Below, piece by piece: positions 6,248-8,754 of a stretch of 8,754 nt of DNA (position 1 is its first letter; every line of letters starts with the position of its first letter). This stretch comes from Cyanobacteria bacterium UBA7694. Its GTDB lineage: Bacteria > Cyanobacteriota > Sericytochromatia > UBA7694. The translations under genes were made by a program, and so were the position numbers. Under the pieces are notes generated by a model. The model worked only from the letters and a program-made list of their open reading frames with translations, was not told where the DNA came from and did not search any database. The DNA is taken from NCBI GenBank assembly GCA_002482705.1, contig DLGM01000370.1:1-8754 (forward strand), given 5' to 3'.

Positions 6248-6703
6248 TCAGTCCTGTAAAAAGTGAAGCTTGGGGCTTAATTGTTGATCGATCTTTAACA
6301 GAGTCTGGGTTGGGGTTTGTGCAAAAGAGATGGGCCCTAAAAGCTGATCTAAACTTTGGAGTTGGGGGATTTTGAGATCGGGGGCTTTTTGGATCATGGT
6401 TTGGATTTCTTTGTAAAGAGCTGGGATACGCACATCACGGGGGGCCAATTGCTGGGCCTGTCTGATCACATCTTGGGCTTGGTCATACAGGCCGCTTAAA
6501 GCCGTTAAAAAAGCAATCCCTAAATAGGCATCCACACAAGTGGGGGCAATTTCAATCGCTGTGAGAAAACACTCGGCAGCTTTGGTTAATACCTGGGGGT
6601 TGTCAAAAGCGGTTTGTTGAGCGGCGTGAATACATTGATTGCCCGCGTCACAGAGTTCAGCCGCTAAATCGTTCTGATGAGAGGTACCTTTAAGTTCTAG
6701 CAT
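6248..6703 (-). CDS. Small TPR-like protein, first gene of the three-gene cassette
   Basis: 151 residues, soluble, helical. Residues about 15-100 resemble two to three TPR hairpins: KAAECFLTAIEIAPTCVDAY (41-60) carries the family's A...A-I-x-x-x-P spacing, and YDQAQDVIRQAQQLAPRD (73-90) repeats it. The last 50 residues are less regular and contain IPQLQSLDQLL and FAQT, motifs that also occur after the TPR part of the 292-residue protein. The size and position ahead of a large gene recall small TPR chaperones such as the SycD/LcrH type, but there is no secretion gene here to support that reading. The start is secure: GAGG (complement of 6711-6714) lies 7 bases before the ATG. The gene heads the operon and is divergent from the acetyltransferase gene. 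Confidence 0.85.
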   Translation of the reverse strand: MLELKGTSHQNDLAAELCDAGNQCIHAAQQTAFDNPQVLTKAAECFLTAIEIAPTCVDAYLGIAFLTALSGLYDQAQDVIRQAQQLAPRDVRIPALYKEIQTMIQKAPDLKIPQLQSLDQLLGPISFAQTPTQTLLKIDQQLSPKLHFLQD

Positions 6704-6844
6704 ATTAAAACCTCGATGATGTATTTTAACTTAACATAATTACCCAATTTTACCAAATGGTGTTTGAAACAAAAGAGCCCACTTGATTCAAATCTTGCAT
6801 GCCATACAAGCAAGTCACTGCCATGTAAGCCGAATAATTTATCT
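6704..6844. other. AT-rich divergent intergenic region
   Basis: This 141-base gap separates the divergent TPR cassette (minus) and the acetyltransferase gene (plus), so it should hold promoters for both. The part next to the cassette (6715-6755) is strongly AT-rich, with TTAAAATAC and TTATGTTAAG on the minus strand as possible -10 regions. None has a well-placed -35, so I do not name one. On the plus side, TAATTT at 6835-6840 is a weak -10 candidate just before the ATG at 6845. No RNA gene or strong terminator is visible. Confidence 0.5.
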
Positions 6845-7366
6845 ATGCAAGCTCACCCCATTCACATTCGCCCAATTTCTCCCGACGACTTAGCTGTTTA
6901 CCGGGCCCTCCGCCTTGAGGCCCTCCAGGCTCACCCCGAGGCCTTTACCTCAGATTACGCAGAACAAGCTGCTCAACCCGAATCTTTTTGGCAACAGCGT
7001 TTGAATGACAATCACAATCACCCCCACCAGATCATTTATGGGGCCGAGGAGAGCGATGAATTCGTGGGCATGACCGGCATTGGCTGTGGCAGTTCACCCA
7101 AAACCGTTCACAGTGCCTGGATTTGGGGGGTGTATGTCAAGCCGACTTACCGGGGACAGCAACTGGGCGAACGCCTGCTGCATGCCTGTATTGATTGGGC
7201 CCGCACCCATGGCGTGAAGGTGGTGAAACTCGGCGTGATGGTCGGGAATGAGGCGGCGCTGAAGTGTTATACCCGCTGTGGTTTTGTCACCTATGGCCGG
7301 GAGCCGCTGGCTTTGTGTGTAGACGGTCAAATCCACGATGAGTGGCTGATGGCGCTGACGCTTTGA
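6845..7366 (+). CDS. GNAT family N-acetyltransferase
   Basis: 173 residues from the ATG at 6845, where the protein opens with the standard GNAT strand (IHIRPISPDDLAVYRALR). The frame can be extended to a TTG at 6764, but those 27 residues match no GNAT start. Seen: the central strand VYVKP (96-100), the acetyl-CoA pyrophosphate loop YRGQQLGERLL (102-112), and motif B with NEAALKCYTRCGFVTYG (135-151). The loop carries Gln106 where many GNATs have Gly, a common variation. The overall shape, with EALQAHPEAF near the start and a final YGREPLAL...DEWLMALTL strand, is that of small-molecule or protein N-acetyltransferases of the RimI/YjaB-like group. The substrate is unknown. No Shine-Dalgarno sequence precedes the ATG. 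The oxygenase gene starts 28 bases after the stop codon. Confidence 0.92.
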   Translation: MQAHPIHIRPISPDDLAVYRALRLEALQAHPEAFTSDYAEQAAQPESFWQQRLNDNHNHPHQIIYGAEESDEFVGMTGIGCGSSPKTVHSAWIWGVYVKPTYRGQQLGERLLHACIDWARTHGVKVVKLGVMVGNEAALKCYTRCGFVTYGREPLALCVDGQIHDEWLMALTL

Positions 7367-7382
7367 TCCTGAGCCTTTGGTA

Positions 7383-7388
7383 TACAAT
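7383..7388 (+). promoter_or_regulatory. Candidate -10 box giving a leaderless oxygenase mRNA
   Basis: TACAAT, within TATACAAT at 7381-7388, lies in the 28-base gap before the oxygenase gene. A start of transcription 7 bases downstream would fall on the A of the ATG at 7395, giving an mRNA without a leader; this agrees with the absence of a ribosome-binding site. The only -35-like sequence, TTGATC at 7363-7368, is 14 bases away, which is short. Cotranscription with the acetyltransferase gene remains possible. Confidence 0.35.
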
Positions 7389-7394
7389 ACAACC

Positions 7395-8423
7395 ATGGCA
7401 ACCCCCTTAGCTCCCCCGCATTCAGAATGGTTACCGGGTCACTGGTACATTGCCTGCCGCAGCCGCGATCTCAAGCGCAAGCCGCTGGTTCGCCAGTTAG
7501 GTGGCTTGCCCACGGTCCTATTTCGCAATGCCCAGGGGCAAGCGGGTGCTTTATTGGATCGCTGCCCTCACCGGCAGATTCCTTTGTCCCAAGGTTGGGT
7601 ACAACAGGGGGCGCTGACCTGTCGCTACCATGGCTGGCAGTTTGCCATTGATGGCAATTGTACCGCCATTCCCGGTCGCTGTGAGGGGCCACCGAAAACG
7701 GCCCATCGGGCTTCTGCCTGGCAGGTTTGTGAGCAGCAGGGGTTTGTCTGGGTTTGTGCTGGGGAGCCAGGGGCTCAACCCTATGTCTTTCCCGGTCTGG
7801 GAGACCATACCTTTGGACACTTTATCTGGGAAGTCGAGGTGCCAGCCAGCTTATTGTGTCTGGCGGAGAATTTCCTTGATGGCATGCACACCCACTATGT
7901 TCACGCGGGCCTGATTCGCACTCCGCGCAAGCGCCAGCGCATGCAGGTTGAAGTTGAGCGCAGTGCAGATGGGGTCGAGGCTCGGTATTTGAATGAATCG
8001 ACCTTAAGTGGATTGATCTACCGTTTATTGGCCCCCGGTGTTCGGCGTCTGGATGTGTTTGGGCGGTTTCAGCGGCCTGGTTTGGCGCAGCTTGAATATC
8101 GCACGGACCGGGGAGACCAACTGTATATTTCAGTGTTTGGGGTTCCCGAACACCGCATGCAAACCCGTGCTTATGTGGTGACGACTTTCCAGACGGCCCT
8201 CCCCCATTGGTTGGCCCATGGGGTCGGACAGCCCCTATTTGCCTTAGCCCTGTACCAAGATAAGCGGATTTTGCAATTACAGACGCAAACCCTTCAGACC
8301 GATGGACAGGCCCATTTTGTTTCTACCGAGCTGGATGTGTTGGGGCCTCATATTCAGTATCTATTGGCTCAGGGAGCGCGTCCGGCTTCCCCCCTGATTC
8401 GCCGTTTAGAGATTGAGACCTAA
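7395..8423 (+). CDS. Rieske [2Fe-2S] non-heme iron oxygenase, alpha subunit
   Basis: 342 residues from the ATG at 7395; the frame opens 6 codons earlier at a TTG, which I rejected in favour of the ATG. The N-terminal Rieske domain (about 10-125) has both cluster motifs: Cys57-Pro-His59-Arg and Cys76-Arg-Tyr-His79-Gly-Trp. The catalytic domain carries the mononuclear iron site as ENFLDGMHTHYVH, where Glu158, Asp162, His165 and His170 fit the E/D-x3-D-x2-H-x4-H pattern. Asp162 is expected to bridge electron flow from the neighbouring subunit's Rieske cluster. The C-terminal QDKRILQLQT (288-297) is typical of VanA/PaO-like single-component oxygenases. The reaction would be hydroxylation, demethylation or ring cleavage with O2 and electrons from a reductase. 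No reductase or ferredoxin gene is nearby and the substrate is not evident. All key residues are intact, so it should be active. Confidence 0.95.
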   Translation: MATPLAPPHSEWLPGHWYIACRSRDLKRKPLVRQLGGLPTVLFRNAQGQAGALLDRCPHRQIPLSQGWVQQGALTCRYHGWQFAIDGNCTAIPGRCEGPPKTAHRASAWQVCEQQGFVWVCAGEPGAQPYVFPGLGDHTFGHFIWEVEVPASLLCLAENFLDGMHTHYVHAGLIRTPRKRQRMQVEVERSADGVEARYLNESTLSGLIYRLLAPGVRRLDVFGRFQRPGLAQLEYRTDRGDQLYISVFGVPEHRMQTRAYVVTTFQTALPHWLAHGVGQPLFALALYQDKRILQLQTQTLQTDGQAHFVSTELDVLGPHIQYLLAQGARPASPLIRRLEIET

Positions 8424-8431
8424 ATCGATGT

Positions 8432-8441
8432 CAAAGCTTTG
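8432..8441. repeat. 10-bp perfect palindrome downstream of the oxygenase gene
   Basis: CAAAGCTTTG is self-complementary and lies 9 bases after the oxygenase stop. It lacks the GC-rich stem and U-run of an intrinsic terminator. It may be an operator half-site pair for the downstream promoter, or chance. Confidence 0.25.
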
Positions 8442-8451
8442 TCTTAGCTCT

Positions 8452-8479
8452 TTGCGCTGGTTAGGGCTTGGCCTATACT
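8452..8479 (+). promoter_or_regulatory. Candidate sigma-70-type promoter for the last gene
   Basis: TATACT at 8474-8479 (5 of 6 to consensus) is preceded, with 16 bases of spacing, by TTGCGC at 8452-8457 (first three bases match consensus). Transcription would begin near 8486, about 100 bases before the ATG at 8590. The leader contains a small hairpin, TTGCT-AAA-AGCAA (8488-8500), and GGCTCAG twice (8507-8513 and 8534-8540). No known riboswitch is recognised. The rest of the 166-base gap holds nothing I can name. Confidence 0.5.
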
Positions 8480-8589
8480 GGGTTTAATTGCTAAAAGCAA
8501 CATTTTGGCTCAGTGTCGTTCTGAAACTTCCTGGGCTCAGACCTTTATCGACTTCCCCTGCAACATCAACAAGCTGGACAGGTTAAACA

Positions 8590-8754
8590 ATGTGGTTGGA
8601 TTGGGATGAACAACAGCGCAGCCAAGCGGTTCTACGTTTCCGTGAAAAAGCCCAGGAAAAGGTGTTCTCCAAACTGGGCATGTGGCGCGAGCTGAAGCTG
8701 GAGAATCCGAACCTGGTGATCGGCGTCGGTGGCTGCGTGGCCAGCCAGGAGGGC
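8590..8754 (+). CDS. Partial frame: 17 unknown residues joined to an internal fragment of MiaB
   Basis: The frame opens at the ATG at 8590, with an in-frame TAA at 8584 just upstream, and runs off the end of the window after 55 codons. Residues 18-55 (from 8641), beginning REKAQEKVFSKLG and ending GVGGCVASQEG, match the region of MiaB just after its NTCS motif and through its third N-terminal cysteine. MiaB is the radical-SAM enzyme that adds the methylthio group to i6A37 of tRNA. Residues 1-17 (MWLDWDEQQRSQAVLRF) are not MiaB: the TRAM-distal N-terminus with the first two cluster cysteines (CQMN and NTCS) is absent. The MiaB part also uses more GC-rich codons (CTG, GAG, AAG, GTG, ATC). Only AGG at 8580-8582 precedes the start. 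As written, it could not bind the auxiliary cluster. A chimeric sequence end is the likeliest cause. Confidence 0.7.
   Translation, partial: MWLDWDEQQRSQAVLRFREKAQEKVFSKLGMWRELKLENPNLVIGVGGCVASQEG

Noticed and set aside
6248..6703. Type III secretion chaperone (SycD/LcrH class) for the 151-residue TPR protein.
   Set aside because: Size and TPR content fit, but no translocator or secretion gene is present and TPR similarity alone is not specific.
6764..6844. Upstream extension of the acetyltransferase to a TTG at 6764.
   Set aside because: GNAT homology begins at the ATG at 6845, and the added 27 residues are unlike any GNAT start and lie in the divergent intergenic region.
7377..7394. TTG start for the oxygenase, six codons before the ATG.
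   Set aside because: It overlaps the best -10 candidate and the ATG at 7395 gives a normal family N-terminus.
8488..8500. Intrinsic terminator at TTGCT-AAA-AGCAA.
   Set aside because: The stem is only 5 bp with 2 G-C pairs, no uninterrupted U-run follows, and it lies downstream of a plausible promoter.
8457..8619. Open frame through the gap after the oxygenase, containing FIDFPCNINKLDRLNNVVGLG.
   Set aside because: It has no ATG or GTG start with a ribosome-binding site, no recognisable homology, and overlaps the better frame at 8590.

Overview
This is an 8.75 kb piece of bacterial DNA, densely coded, with nine complete protein genes and one partial gene at each end. I see no rRNA, tRNA, CRISPR array, insertion sequence or integrase. 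The organism cannot be fixed from the sequence alone. A Rieske-type oxygenase, frequent starts without a Shine-Dalgarno site and middling GC (about 55-60% in sampled rows of the housekeeping-like genes) suggest a free-living or environmental bacterium. A member of the cyanobacterial/Melainabacteria side of the tree is possible, but that is a weak inference.

Layout. Plus strand, 1-1772: the 3' end of a zinc nucleoside deaminase, a membrane-anchored endonuclease/exonuclease/phosphatase (EEP) protein 8 bases downstream, and a small helical protein of unknown function behind its own -10 box. Minus strand, 1769-3471: an ABC-2 type exporter (ATPase then permease, overlapping by 4 bases). The ATPase start is the internal ATG at 3471, whose ribosome-binding site lies in the loop of a 7-bp inverted repeat. 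Minus strand, 3622-6703: a tight three-gene cassette read 6703 to 3622, made of a 151-residue TPR-like protein, a 566-residue protein I do not recognise, and a 292-residue TPR plus coiled-coil protein. Plus strand, 6845-8423: a GNAT acetyltransferase and a Rieske non-heme iron oxygenase. The last 165 bases hold an open frame that runs off the end.

Two things stand out. First, the two outer proteins of the minus-strand cassette are paralogues: about 23 of 64 residues are identical in an ungapped hand alignment, and short shared motifs follow. They flank an AT-richer gene for a large soluble protein with no visible family, and good ribosome-binding sites and gaps of 28 and 18 bases join the three. 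This is the best candidate for an undescribed system; an adaptor/chaperone-plus-client arrangement is one reading, not proven. Second, the right-hand end is odd. From 8641 on, the frame encodes an unmistakable internal piece of MiaB of the proteobacterial type with different codon use, but the 17 residues before it are not MiaB and two of the three iron-sulfur cysteines are absent. A chimeric contig end is the simplest explanation.

The plus-strand genes show no obvious functional link to one another. Small-molecule metabolism (nucleobase deamination, acetylation, ring or side-chain oxygenation) is as far as the sequence goes.
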